A program made the translations under genes and the position numbers. Under the pieces are notes generated by a model. The model worked only from the letters and a program-made list of their open reading frames with translations, did no database searches and had not been told where the DNA came from. Shown one piece after another: positions 53,623 to 62,824 of a stretch of 64,000 bases of DNA (its first letter is position 1; each line of letters begins with the position of its first letter). The DNA lies in NCBI GenBank assembly GCA_028871475.1, contig JAGWMZ010000001.1, forward strand, positions 124,001-188,000. Direction: 5' to 3'. Source of the stretch: Sphingomonadales bacterium. GTDB lineage: Bacteria > Pseudomonadota > Alphaproteobacteria > Sphingomonadales > Sphingomonadaceae.

Positions 53623-54102
53623 ATGCAGCTTGAGATCAACGGCGAGTCCCGCACCGTCGAGGCCGATGGCGACACCCCCCTGCTCTGGGTGCTGCGCGAC
53701 GACCTTGGCATGACCGGCACCAAATTCGGCTGCGGCATCGCGCAATGCGGCGGCTGCTCGGTGCTGATCGACGGGGTGGTCACGCGCTCCTGCGTCACCC
53801 CGGTCGACAGCGTGGCGGGCAAGGCCGTCACCACCATCGAGGCGATCGAGAAGGACCCGGTGGGCCAGCGGGTGGTGGAGGCATGGGTGCGCCATCAGGT
53901 GCCGCAATGCGGCTATTGCCAGTCGGGTCAGGTGATGGCCGCCACCTCGCTGCTCAAACAGAACCAGACGCCCAGCGACGAGGACATTGTCGCCAGCATG
54001 ATCAACCTGTGCCGCTGCGGCACCTATAACGCCATCAAGCGTGCCGTGCGCGATCTGGCCGGTCACCGGGAAAACGAGCCTGCGGGAGGGCATGAGGCAT
54101 GA
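53623..54102 (+). CDS. iorA: Molybdenum hydroxylase 2Fe-2S subunit (isoquinoline 1-oxidoreductase alpha type)
   Basis: This 159-aa protein carries two [2Fe-2S] clusters: C37, C42, C45 and C57 (CGIAQCGGC, then C) and C96, C99, C130 and C132 (CGYC and CRC). It moves electrons from the molybdenum site of the partner protein. AGGAAA precedes the ATG. It is coupled to the downstream large subunit by ATGA (54099-54102). Similar small subunits serve aldehyde oxidases and quinoline-type dehydrogenases, so the substrate is open. Confidence 0.88.
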   Translation: MQLEINGESRTVEADGDTPLLWVLRDDLGMTGTKFGCGIAQCGGCSVLIDGVVTRSCVTPVDSVAGKAVTTIEAIEKDPVGQRVVEAWVRHQVPQCGYCQSGQVMAATSLLKQNQTPSDEDIVASMINLCRCGTYNAIKRAVRDLAGHRENEPAGGHEA

Positions 54103-56357
54103 GCACCACGCTGGACAACGCGCCCGCCGGTGAAGCGCTGCCCACCGGCGATCCGGTCAACATCTCGCGTCGCGGCTTCATGCTGGGCGCGGCGGGGGCC
54201 AGCGCGGGCGCGCTGGTGCTGGGCTTTGGCCTGCCGGTCGATGCGGCGCGCGCGCAGGCTGCCGCCGGCAAGATCGTGCCCGGCACGCGCGTCCCCGCCT
54301 TTCTCGAAATCCGCCCCGACGGCAAGGTCCGCCTGCAAAGCCCCTTCATGGAAGGCGGACAGGGCGTGATGACCGCCATGGCGCAAATCGTGGGTGAGGA
54401 ACTCGACGCCGATCCCGCCAGCTTCATCGTCGACCATGCGCCCACCGGGCCCGATTATCAGGTGGTCTTCGGCACCATGCGCATCACCGGCGGCAGCATG
54501 TCGGTACGCACCAGCTATACCACCATGCGGCGGCTGGGTGCCTGCGCCCGCCAGATGCTGCTGCAGGCCGCCGCCAAGCGGATGAACGTGCCCGTTGCCA
54601 GCCTGACGACGCAGCCTGGCCATGTCATCCATGCCGCCTCCGGCAAATCGCTGGCCTATGGCGATCTGGCGAAGGAAGCGCTGGACCTGCCGGTGCCCGC
54701 TGTTGACAGCGTGCCACTGAAAGACCCCGCGCAATTCCGCTGGATCGGCAAGCCGGTCGCCCGGCTCGACATGCATGACAAGTCGACCGGCAGGGCGCAA
54801 TATTCGATCGACCAGCATGTCGATGGCATGCTGCATGCGGCTGTTCTCCATGCTCCGCGCCTTGGGCTGACGGTCGGCGCGGTGCGCAACCTCGACCAGA
54901 TCAAGGCCATGAAAGGCGTCCATTCGGTCGAGCCGCTGGGCGGCGCGGTGGCGGTGGTGGCGCAAAGGTGGTGGCACGCCAGGCGCGCCATCGACAGCCT
55001 GCAGGTCGACTGGAAGGAACCGGCCTCGACCGATGGCCTGCGCTACATGCCCGCCGATTTTTCGAGCGAAGCCCATAGCCAGCTTCTGGCGACCGTGCAG
55101 GGCAGGATCGAGGATGCGGAGACAGCAGGCGATGTGGATGGCGCGCTGAAAAGCGCCCATACGCTGGTCAGCGCCACCTATCACAGCCAGTTCCTCAACC
55201 ATGCCCAGATGGAGCCGCCCTCGGCCCTGGCCCATTTCCTGCCTGACGGGCGGCTGGAGCTGTGGTTCCCCAATCAGTCGCCCGACATGTTCCTGGCGCT
55301 GATCGCCAAGCAGACCGGCTTGCCGCCCGAGAAGATCACCCTGCACTCGCCACTGCTGGGCGGCTTTTTCGGGCGTCATTTCACCTATCCCAATGCCAGC
55401 CCCTATCCGCAGGCGATCGAACTGGCCAAGCGCACGGGCGCGCCGGTCAAGGTCATCTGGCACCGCGAGGAGGAATTCCTGCGCGATCCGGTGCGGCCCA
55501 TGGCCGCCGTGCGGTTCCGTGGCGGGCTCGATGCCTCGGGCATGCCCATCGCGCTTGAGGCGGTGAGCGCGACCGAGGGCCCCACCGAGGGCATCGCCAA
55601 CAAGCGCGGCGACAAGCGGGATGACAGCGCGCTGGAAGGGCTGACGGGCAAGCGCTATGCCATTGGCAACAAGCGCATCGCGCAGCTTTACCAGAAGGCC
55701 CCCCCCGCCGTGGCCTATTGGCGCTCGGTCGGCAATTCGATGAACGACTTTTTCTACGAGGTCTTTCTCGATGAGCTGGCTGCCAAGGGTGGCAAGGACC
55801 CTTATGAACTGCGTCTGCACCTGTTGCGTGACAATGCCCGGCTGACCACTCTGATCAAGGCGGCGGCCGATCTGTCGGGCGGGTGGAAGGCAGGCCCCTA
55901 TACGGCGCCGGATGGTTCGCGCCGCGCGCGCGGCATCGCCATGGCCTCGCCTTTCGGCACCGAAACCGCCGCGATCGCCGAAGTCTCGATCAAGGACAAG
56001 CAGGTGGTGGTGCATGAGGTATGGCAGGCGATCGACCCGGGCAGCATCGTCAACCCGGCCATCATCGATGCGCAGGTCAATTCCGCCGCGGCGTTGGGTC
56101 TGTCGCAAGTGCTGCTGGAAGAGGCCGCCTATAAGGATGGCATGCCCGTCGCGCGCAATTTCGACGGCTATCCGATCATGACGCTGGACAGGATGCCCGC
56201 CGTGCATGTGCGCATCGTGGAAAGCGGTGCGAAGATGGGCGGCATCGGCGAACCGGGCCTGCCGGCCGTGCCGCCTGCGGTGGCCAATGCCGTTGCGCGG
56301 CTGACCGGGCAGCCGGTGCGCAGCATGCCGCTCTCGCGCATGACATTCGCTGCCTGA
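54099..56357 (+). CDS. iorB: Molybdenum hydroxylase large subunit (isoquinoline 1-oxidoreductase beta type)
   Basis: This 752-aa molybdopterin subunit starts with a Tat-like signal (SRRGFMLGAAGASAGALVLGF), so the mature enzyme is probably periplasmic, folded with cofactor. MoCo-binding regions include FMEGGQGVMTAMAQ and GTMRITGGSMSVRTSYTTMR. The active-site glutamate is in MGGIGEPGLPAVPPAVANA. It hydroxylates an aldehyde or N-heterocycle. The cytochrome c subunit often found with this type is not present. It is followed by cofactor-maturation genes. Confidence 0.87.
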   Translation: MSTTLDNAPAGEALPTGDPVNISRRGFMLGAAGASAGALVLGFGLPVDAARAQAAAGKIVPGTRVPAFLEIRPDGKVRLQSPFMEGGQGVMTAMAQIVGEELDADPASFIVDHAPTGPDYQVVFGTMRITGGSMSVRTSYTTMRRLGACARQMLLQAAAKRMNVPVASLTTQPGHVIHAASGKSLAYGDLAKEALDLPVPAVDSVPLKDPAQFRWIGKPVARLDMHDKSTGRAQYSIDQHVDGMLHAAVLHAPRLGLTVGAVRNLDQIKAMKGVHSVEPLGGAVAVVAQRWWHARRAIDSLQVDWKEPASTDGLRYMPADFSSEAHSQLLATVQGRIEDAETAGDVDGALKSAHTLVSATYHSQFLNHAQMEPPSALAHFLPDGRLELWFPNQSPDMFLALIAKQTGLPPEKITLHSPLLGGFFGRHFTYPNASPYPQAIELAKRTGAPVKVIWHREEEFLRDPVRPMAAVRFRGGLDASGMPIALEAVSATEGPTEGIANKRGDKRDDSALEGLTGKRYAIGNKRIAQLYQKAPPAVAYWRSVGNSMNDFFYEVFLDELAAKGGKDPYELRLHLLRDNARLTTLIKAAADLSGGWKAGPYTAPDGSRRARGIAMASPFGTETAAIAEVSIKDKQVVVHEVWQAIDPGSIVNPAIIDAQVNSAAALGLSQVLLEEAAYKDGMPVARNFDGYPIMTLDRMPAVHVRIVESGAKMGGIGEPGLPAVPPAVANAVARLTGQPVRSMPLSRMTFAA

Positions 56358-56402
56358 GATGGCGCCAGGACGGCGATATCTGCCACCTGTGGTCGCGGGC
56401 TG

Positions 56403-57389
56403 GTGTGGCGCCGCGGTGCGGTGATCGCCGCCTCGCCCATGTCAGTGATCGCGCAGGCGGCGCAATGGCTGCGCAGCGGTCAGAGGGTGGTACTGGTCAC
56501 GCTGACCGGTTTCGAGATCAGCACACCGCGCGCCACCGGCTCGCTGATGGTGGTCTGCGAGGATGGCCGGAGCCATGGTTCGCTGTCGAGCGGCTGTGTC
56601 GAACAGGCCATCGTGGCCGAAGCGCTCGACGCCCTGCAGGCGGGCCATGGTCACCGGCGACGCTATGGGGTGGGTTCGCCCTTTCTCGACATTCGTCTGC
56701 CCTGCGGCGGGGGCATGGACCTGCTGTTCACCCCGCTTGACGATCCCTCCGTGGTCGAGGCCGCGCTTGGCGCCTTGCAGGACCGCCGGGCGGTGGGTTT
56801 GTGTCTGGGCGCGGGGGCGGCATCGCTGAGGCAGGCCGGGCCGGACAAGGCAGGCTGGCAGGACGAGGATTTCATCATCCCGCTCATCCCCGCGCTGCGC
56901 TTGCTGGTTTTCGGACAGGGTGAGGAGTTGCTGGCGCTGGCCCGCCTTGCCCATGGCTATGGCACGCAGGTGGCGGCTTTTTCCCCGCAGGACAGTGATG
57001 TGCAGGCACTGGCCGGCCTGGGCGCAGCGACGGTGCGGCTCGAGAGCCTGCAACGCATCCCCCCCATCCCCAGCGATGGCTGGAGCGCGATCATCTTCCT
57101 CTTCCACGAACGCGATTGGGAGGAGGCCTTGCTGGCGGCAACGCTGTCGGCGCCTGCGTTCTACCATGGCGCGGTGGGCAGCGCCCGCACCCATGCAAGC
57201 CGCCTGCGGCGACTGCAACAGCAGGGCGTCAGCGCCGGTGCCATAGAGCGACTGCGGGGCGGCATTGGCCTCATCCCTGCCACGCGTGACCCCGCGACGC
57301 TGGCGCTTTCGATCCTTGCCGAAGTGGCCGGGGCCTATGCCGCCCTGCCTCGTCACGCCGCGGCCTGCCCCGCCCTGGACATGGCATGA
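56403..57389 (+). CDS. xdhC: XdhC/CoxI family molybdenum cofactor insertion protein
   Basis: This 328-aa protein has the XdhC N-terminal segment (VLVTLTGFEISTPRATGSLMVVCEDG, GSLSSGCVEQAIV) and a Rossmann domain (RLLVFGQGEELLALARLA). It ends in GAVGSARTHASRLRRLQ and GGIGLIPATRDPATLALSILAEV. It sulfurates or delivers Moco to the hydroxylase upstream. Start is uncertain: a GTG at 56403 or an ATG at 56439. The stop overlaps mocA (ATGA). Confidence 0.85.
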   Translation: MWRRGAVIAASPMSVIAQAAQWLRSGQRVVLVTLTGFEISTPRATGSLMVVCEDGRSHGSLSSGCVEQAIVAEALDALQAGHGHRRRYGVGSPFLDIRLPCGGGMDLLFTPLDDPSVVEAALGALQDRRAVGLCLGAGAASLRQAGPDKAGWQDEDFIIPLIPALRLLVFGQGEELLALARLAHGYGTQVAAFSPQDSDVQALAGLGAATVRLESLQRIPPIPSDGWSAIIFLFHERDWEEALLAATLSAPAFYHGAVGSARTHASRLRRLQQQGVSAGAIERLRGGIGLIPATRDPATLALSILAEVAGAYAALPRHAAACPALDMA

Positions 57390-57967
57390 TATCTGCTGGC
57401 GGTCTGGCGCTGGTGCTGCTGGCGGCGGGGCAAGGGCGGCGGTTTGGCGGGGGCAAGCTGGCGGCGGACTTCAGGGGTGAGCCGCTGCTGTTCCATGCCG
57501 CGCGGACGCTCAGCCGCTTTGACTTTCCGGCGGGGCGCTTTGTGGTCGCATCGGCCAGCGCGCCTTCGCTCAGCGCAATGGGGTATCAGACCATCCTTCT
57601 GGAACCCGAGGGCGCGCCGCTGTCACGCTCGCTGGCCCTCGGCTTGGGCGCGGCGCAGGCCAGCGGGGCGCAAGGGGTGATGATGGCGCTGGGCGACATG
57701 CCTCTGGTGCCCCGGCATCATATTGAGGCACTGCTCAGCCATTTCGATGGTGACCGCATAGCCACGCAAGTGGGGCACCATCGCCAACCACCCGCCATTC
57801 TGGGGAGGCGCCATTTTCCGGCGCTTTTGGCATTGCAAGGGGACAAAGGCGCCGGGGCCCTGCTCCATGGCTGCCCGGTCTGCGTGCTCGAACCTGAGTT
57901 TGCCATCGACATTGACACGCTCGATGATCTCGACCGCGCCGGAAGGCTGGCCGACCCGCAAGGCTGA
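57386..57967 (+). CDS. mocA: Molybdenum cofactor cytidylyltransferase
   Basis: This 193-aa nucleotidyltransferase has the LVLLAAGQGRRFGGGKLAAD substrate-binding loop and the GDMPLVP metal motif. It transfers CMP to molybdopterin to make the MCD cofactor used by xanthine-oxidase-family enzymes. It completes the iorA-iorB-xdhC-mocA operon. The related MobA adds GMP instead, but the partner enzyme here is of MCD type, so MocA is the better name. Confidence 0.87.
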   Translation: MISAGGLALVLLAAGQGRRFGGGKLAADFRGEPLLFHAARTLSRFDFPAGRFVVASASAPSLSAMGYQTILLEPEGAPLSRSLALGLGAAQASGAQGVMMALGDMPLVPRHHIEALLSHFDGDRIATQVGHHRQPPAILGRRHFPALLALQGDKGAGALLHGCPVCVLEPEFAIDIDTLDDLDRAGRLADPQG

Positions 57968-57968
57968 C

Positions 57969-58006
57969 GGGCGAGAGAGTTGATGGGCGAGAGAGTGGAC
58001 GGGCGA
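57969..58006. repeat. 16-bp tandem repeat after mocA
   Basis: GGGCGAGAGAGT occurs at 57969-57980 and 57985-57996, with a partial copy GGGCGA at 58001-58006, giving a period of 16 bp. It lies directly after the mocA stop codon. No function is evident; it looks like a local slippage product. Confidence 0.6.
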
Positions 58007-58012
58007 CAGGCC

Positions 58013-58046
58013 AAAAACGAAGGGCCGCGCGCGAACGCGGCCCTTC
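58013..58046 (-). terminator. Intrinsic terminator of the fourth TBDR gene
   Basis: GAAGGGCCGCG (58019-58029) and CGCGGCCCTTC (58036-58046) form an 11-bp stem with a 6-nt loop. AAAAA at 58013-58017 becomes the U-tract on the reverse strand. It lies 8 bp after the receptor gene's stop. Confidence 0.85.
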
Positions 58047-58053
58047 GGCATCA

Positions 58054-60585
58054 TCAGAACTTGTATTTGATCGAGGCCGTCCAGCTGCGCGGCATCTGCG
58101 GCAGGACAATGTCGGCACCGAACAGATCCTGACCGCCAGCGCGGAAGTAGCGCGAATTGGACACGTTCTTCATGCCCGCACGGAACAGCCACGGCCCCTT
58201 GGAATAGGACACGCCAAGGTTGAGCAGCCAATAGGCGGGCAGGCGCACCGTCTGGGCATAGTTGAGCCACACCGCATCGACATGGGTCAGGTCGCCGCTC
58301 AGGGCGATGCCATTGTCGAAAGCATAGGTGGCGGTGGCCGACACCACATTCTTGGGCTCGCCCGGACGGTCGGCATTGGTCTTGGTGATGGGCAGCAGGC
58401 CAAACTGCGAACCGCCAAAGGTAAGCGCGGGATTGATGCCGGGGAAATCGCCCGCGCCGAAGTAGTTGAAGTAGGAACCGGCCGCCAGCGCGCCGACATT
58501 CTGCACATGCATATGGGTGTAGGAGGCCGTCACCAGCAGGTGCTTGTCCACCGACCAGCGGACTTCGGCCTCGACGCCCTTGGTCTGCAGGATCTGGTTG
58601 GTCAGCGAGCTTTCGGCGCCCGCCTGCGTGCGCTTCTGGTTGTAGACCGAGACGGCGGCATAGAGCTTCTTGTTGAGGAACTCGCCCTTCAGGCCGCCTT
58701 CCAGCAGGTTCGACTTGCCCAGCACATTGCCGCTCAGGATGTTCGAGAGGTAAAGCTCCGAACCCTCACCGGCCACCACCGTGCTCTGACGCGAGACGGT
58801 GATATAGGGGATGAGGCCGATGGGCGATTTATAGGACAGGCTGGCGTTCCACGATACCGCACCCTCGGTGTCCGACGCGCTGGCCGTGCCGCTGCTGCCA
58901 TAACCGGCGCCCACATTGCTCGAAATGTTGGTCGGGTCATATTTGGACAGCCATGCGGTCGATTTGGAATGGACGCTGTCGTAACGCACGCCGCCGATCA
59001 GGTCGAAGCCGATCTTGGTGTCGACATCGACCAGGCCGGCAATGCCGGTATCGAGGTAATAACCATAGACATAGTCCGAATAGTCACAGCCGCACTGGGT
59101 GGAGAGCAGGCGGGTGGACTGCGGCGTATAGGGATCGGCCAGCGAGATATCCGGGCGGTTCCAGAGTTCAACACCATAGTCATCGGCAAAGTTGAAGTGG
59201 GTGTAGCGCAGTGACGGCGAGGCCTGCACCGAGATCTTGGCAAATTTGGTGTCAAAGCTGTCCGACAGGACGATCTTGTCCTCGATCACATAGGAGCTGA
59301 AAGCCTGCGCGAAGCCATAGGCGTTTTCGTTAAGGTTGACGCCGCCATCATAAAAGAGCTGGTTCTTGATCTTGAGATCGCCCTTGCCCGACCAGGTAAG
59401 GTCGAAATAGCCGGTCTTCTGAACGTTGTTGAGCTTGTCATTCGTGCCGGTCAGCGTGTCGCGCATGCTCAGATGGGTGGTGCCCGCATTGACCAGATTG
59501 AAGTCCTTCGCCCCCTGGAAACAGGCCGTGGAATAGCCCGAAGCAGTGACCGACGGAACGCCGCAGTTGAAGCTGCCGAACCAGCCAAGGCCATTGCCGC
59601 CGTTGGCCGCATAGGCTTCCTCGCGGCTGATCTTGCCATCACCGTTGGCATCAAGGCTGGTGCCCTGCCCGGTGACATAGGTGCCGTTGTTGATCAAATC
59701 CTGCGTCACGCGGTTCCAGCCGCTGTTCTGCACGCTGTTGTACTTCTGCCAGGTGCCGCCGAATTCGGCGCGCAGATTGGGCGTGATGTCCGTATCAAAC
59801 GCGGCCGAGAACAAGGCGTTCTTGGTAAAGACGTTGCGGTAATAGCTGTCGGAATCCTCAACCTCGCCATAGAGGCTGTAGCCGAATTCCTGACCCAGCA
59901 CCTTGCCAGGCCCGGTGATGCTGCCCTTCAGAACCTTGCGGCCCCAGCTGCCCAGATCGACCTCGACGTCGCCCTTGGTTTCCGCCGAATAGGTGCCGTT
60001 GGCGGCGCGCGCTGTCTTGGGCACGAAGTTGATATAGCCGCCGATCTTGGACGGGCCATAGATCACGCTGGCCGGGCCGCGCACGATGTCGATGCGATCA
60101 GCAGCGCCGATGGGCGTGGAATAGTTGCCCGGATTGTCGAGCCGCAGCATGCCGCGATAGTAAACGTCGGACGGCGCACCGCGAATGTCGAGCGCACCGC
60201 CCGTGCCGAAGAACGAGCTGGTGAAAGTGCCGGGCGACTGCGAGACCAGATCATAGATCTGATAGATCGCGAAACGGTCGAGCTGTTCCTTCGACACGGT
60301 GGAGGCCGAACGCGGCGTTTCCACCAGCGTCTTGGAAAAGCCGAAGATCGAGCCCACATCCTTGAGCGGAAGAGCATCGAGCGAGCCCTGCACGACGATG
60401 TCCTGCTTGCCCTGATCGTCAGCGTCGGTGGTGCTGGCCGGGGCGTCGGGTTTCGCCGGGGCATTGGCGTCACCCGCAAAGGCCGGCGCCGACAGCGCAA
60501 CGGTTGTCAACATGCTGGCCAGCATCAGCGCCTTGCGCGCCTTGTGGCCGGTTTTGGTGTTTTTATCAGTCTCGAGACGGCGCAT
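58054..60585 (-). CDS. TonB-dependent receptor (fourth) with an EF-hand-like loop
   Basis: This 843-aa receptor has a basic N-terminus and signal peptide (LMLASMLTTVALSAPAFA), TonB-box-like DIVVQGS, plug motifs LDIRGAPSDVYYRG and IDIVRGPASVIYGPSKIGGYINF, and a barrel ending in SIKYKF. Residues about 312-323 (DANGDGKISREE, 59617-59652) form a perfect 12-residue EF-hand calcium loop in what should be an extracellular loop. The start at 60585 has GGGGGA before it; the ATG at 60597 is less likely. It is the second gene after the adenosine deaminase-like gene. Confidence 0.87.
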   Translation of the reverse strand: MRRLETDKNTKTGHKARKALMLASMLTTVALSAPAFAGDANAPAKPDAPASTTDADDQGKQDIVVQGSLDALPLKDVGSIFGFSKTLVETPRSASTVSKEQLDRFAIYQIYDLVSQSPGTFTSSFFGTGGALDIRGAPSDVYYRGMLRLDNPGNYSTPIGAADRIDIVRGPASVIYGPSKIGGYINFVPKTARAANGTYSAETKGDVEVDLGSWGRKVLKGSITGPGKVLGQEFGYSLYGEVEDSDSYYRNVFTKNALFSAAFDTDITPNLRAEFGGTWQKYNSVQNSGWNRVTQDLINNGTYVTGQGTSLDANGDGKISREEAYAANGGNGLGWFGSFNCGVPSVTASGYSTACFQGAKDFNLVNAGTTHLSMRDTLTGTNDKLNNVQKTGYFDLTWSGKGDLKIKNQLFYDGGVNLNENAYGFAQAFSSYVIEDKIVLSDSFDTKFAKISVQASPSLRYTHFNFADDYGVELWNRPDISLADPYTPQSTRLLSTQCGCDYSDYVYGYYLDTGIAGLVDVDTKIGFDLIGGVRYDSVHSKSTAWLSKYDPTNISSNVGAGYGSSGTASASDTEGAVSWNASLSYKSPIGLIPYITVSRQSTVVAGEGSELYLSNILSGNVLGKSNLLEGGLKGEFLNKKLYAAVSVYNQKRTQAGAESSLTNQILQTKGVEAEVRWSVDKHLLVTASYTHMHVQNVGALAAGSYFNYFGAGDFPGINPALTFGGSQFGLLPITKTNADRPGEPKNVVSATATYAFDNGIALSGDLTHVDAVWLNYAQTVRLPAYWLLNLGVSYSKGPWLFRAGMKNVSNSRYFRAGGQDLFGADIVLPQMPRSWTASIKYKF

Positions 60586-60710
60586 GGTGTCCCCCATGTG
60601 TAAGGCAAGCTACGGGCCCTGAACCCTTCCCCTGCCGGGATTGCTGTGTCTCCGCTCCCACATTGTCATTTATCTTTTTGAAATTGCGTAAGAACCGACG
60701 CCATCCCCTG

Positions 60711-62396
60711 TCAGGCGCCCCTGCGGTCCTCCTCGATCATGCGGCGCTCATAGGCGGCAAGCTGCCCCTCCAGCGCCAGTTGCATCCTGGCCTTTTCGCT
60801 GCCGGCGGCCAGCGCGCGGCAAGCAGGCGTGTCAAAACCGGCTGCGCAAGGCGCCACGGGCGTCCCCACATGATGGCTCTGCCAAAGGCTGGCCCCCGGA
60901 ATGAAGCTGAACTCCAGTCCATTGCGCGAAATCATCTTGAGGTCGCGATAGCGCAGCCCCTGTTCACGCGCGGCGCGGACATATTCATGGGTCATATCGG
61001 TGCGCAGCACACCCTGATCATCGGTCGACAGGGTGACCGGCACGCCCCGGCTGCGATAGAGATTGAGCGGATGATCCGCGCCGGAAACGCCCAGAATGAC
61101 GGCATTGCTGGTGAGGTTGATCTCAACCGCAATGCCCTCGCGCGCCATCTTTGCCATGGTGCCATTGGCATCCTGCTCATAGGCAATGTCGGTGCCATGG
61201 CCGATGCGCTGGGCTCCACCATCACAAATGGCCTTGGCGATGTGATCCTTGAGATCGAGCGGCGGCACCAGCCCAAAGGTCAGTTCACCGGCATGCAGCG
61301 TGCGGTGCACCTGGGGATATTTCGCCTCCAGAAAGCGGAACATCGCCATGTGCAGGTCATAATCGCGCAGTGAGACCGGCCAGTCCTCCGGCTCGACGAT
61401 GTTGACGCCGACATAGCGCGGATCGCGCGCCGCCAGCGCAAAAGCCGCCATCAGCGAACGAAAGGCCCCCGCCGGCGCCATGCCGCGCGCCGCCTGCGCC
61501 AGATAATGCACCACCACGCCGCAGCCCGCCTCGGCCATGGGCGTGCCGCAATGCATCTGCGCATTGACCAAAGCTTCCTGCGTATCGAGCGCGGCCATGG
61601 CCCCGGTCACGATGCGGTCAACCTCGCCCTGCTCCTGTGCAAAACGGGCCGGCAGACCGGCGGCGGTCAGCGGCACATCGGGCGCGGCGGCGGCCCAGGC
61701 CCAGCTCTTGCCGGGATTATGCTGCAACTCGATATAAAGCACATGGTCGAGCGCCGCGATACGCCGGGTGGCCACGAGTCCCTCGGCGTCGCGTCCAGCG
61801 GTCGACGGCTCGAATTTCTCGAAACTTTCGAAGAATTGCGTATGGCCGCTCACATCATTGCGGCCCACCCCATGCTGCCATCCCCGCGTCGAGAGATTGT
61901 CGACCATGCGGGCGAAAAGATAGGGTTGATGGTACGCCACCTCTCTGACCGACTGGCCCGGCGCGCAAGGCGGATTGGTAAAGGCGAGGCTGCCCCCATC
62001 CAGGCACAGGCCCTTGTCCGCGGCCCAGCGCATGAAATCCTCGGCATAGACCGACCCGCCCATGTGATTGTGCAGATCCGCCCCCTTGGGCATCGCGCTG
62101 AGCAGCACGCGCAATTCGGTGGGGCTGGCCACCGCCTTGTCGAACAGCGCCTCCATTGCCGTCTCGCGCGCCATGGCCACCATCACCGCGCTGGCGGCGA
62201 CAGGCAGCACAGGCGTGGCAGCGCTGGCGGCGAGAGGAATCATCAACCCGGCCGCACCAGCGGCGACAGGCATTGTCCAGGCCGCCGCCATGGCAGCCAG
62301 AAGCGCCCGGCAGCGTCCACCGCCAGCAGGCGGGCCGCTGCGGGCACACGGACCGTGATGGCCCGCACGACGGCGGCCAAACCAAAGCGATGACAT
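60711..62396 (-). CDS. Exported adenosine deaminase-like enzyme
   Basis: This 561-aa amidohydrolase of the adenosine/AMP deaminase family has an N-terminal hydrophobic segment that may act as a signal peptide or anchor. The metal ligands are recognisable: HxH in KGADLHNHMGGS (H109, H111), RTLHAGELTFG, RIGHGTDIAY and LSTDDQGV. It is larger than cytosolic ADA (~340 aa) and comparable to secreted ADGF-type deaminases. The start at 62396 has AGGGA upstream; the open frame extends 21 codons further. It precedes the fourth TBDR gene, 125 bp apart on the same strand. Confidence 0.82.
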   Translation of the reverse strand: MSSLWFGRRRAGHHGPCARSGPPAGGGRCRALLAAMAAAWTMPVAAGAAGLMIPLAASAATPVLPVAASAVMVAMARETAMEALFDKAVASPTELRVLLSAMPKGADLHNHMGGSVYAEDFMRWAADKGLCLDGGSLAFTNPPCAPGQSVREVAYHQPYLFARMVDNLSTRGWQHGVGRNDVSGHTQFFESFEKFEPSTAGRDAEGLVATRRIAALDHVLYIELQHNPGKSWAWAAAAPDVPLTAAGLPARFAQEQGEVDRIVTGAMAALDTQEALVNAQMHCGTPMAEAGCGVVVHYLAQAARGMAPAGAFRSLMAAFALAARDPRYVGVNIVEPEDWPVSLRDYDLHMAMFRFLEAKYPQVHRTLHAGELTFGLVPPLDLKDHIAKAICDGGAQRIGHGTDIAYEQDANGTMAKMAREGIAVEINLTSNAVILGVSGADHPLNLYRSRGVPVTLSTDDQGVLRTDMTHEYVRAAREQGLRYRDLKMISRNGLEFSFIPGASLWQSHHVGTPVAPCAAGFDTPACRALAAGSEKARMQLALEGQLAAYERRMIEEDRRGA

Positions 62397-62824
62397 GAAT
62401 GGGTCCCTGTTCGATCCCTCGACGCGGCGAAAGCTGGCCGACAAGGGCATATCAATCAATCACAATCAATTAGACATCTCGTCCGAAAAATTAGAACAGT
62501 ATGGCGATTTTGGCGGATTTCCGCCCGTTTCAAAACTCCGGACATCCCCACCCCATCAAAACTAATTTTTCGACCACCCCGTGCTTGTAACGGCAATGGA
62601 CGCCTGCCCGAATCGCGAATACCCCACCGGCACAATTTCAATCAGAACGATCAGGCCCGCTTCCGCGCCAGTCCGCCCATGCGCCGATCATCCTTCGGTC
62701 GCATCCGGGTTCTCCAGCCGGAACGCGTTCTTGCAGGGTGGCAAAACCGCCATGCGCAAAGCCGCCATGGGATGGTCGGGCAGCTGACCGGTGCCCAGCA
62801 CAAACAGGGGACAGAAGTAACGTC
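62397..62824. other. 428-bp divergent intergenic region
   Basis: This region lies between the ADA-like gene and the cytochrome gene. It holds an AT-rich promoter-like part (62450-62580) with an 11-bp inverted repeat pair (listed separately) and a short hairpin GGCGGA-TT-TCCGCC at 62512-62525. The next 240 bp have no recognisable feature. Confidence 0.5.
62484..62572. repeat. Widely spaced perfect inverted repeat, possible operator pair
   Basis: CGAAAAATTAG (62484-62494) and CTAATTTTTCG (62562-62572) are perfect reverse complements, 67 bp apart. Each arm could be one half of a looped repressor site between the two divergent genes. Confidence 0.4.

Noticed and set aside
54063..56207. 714-codon leftward open frame opposite iorB
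   Set aside because: It is an antisense shadow. The sense strand has the Tat signal and GIGEPGLP active-site motif.
57969..58006. 16-bp repeats as the start of a CRISPR array
   Set aside because: The repeats are adjacent, with 4-bp gaps instead of spacers of 25-40 bp, and there are only two full copies.
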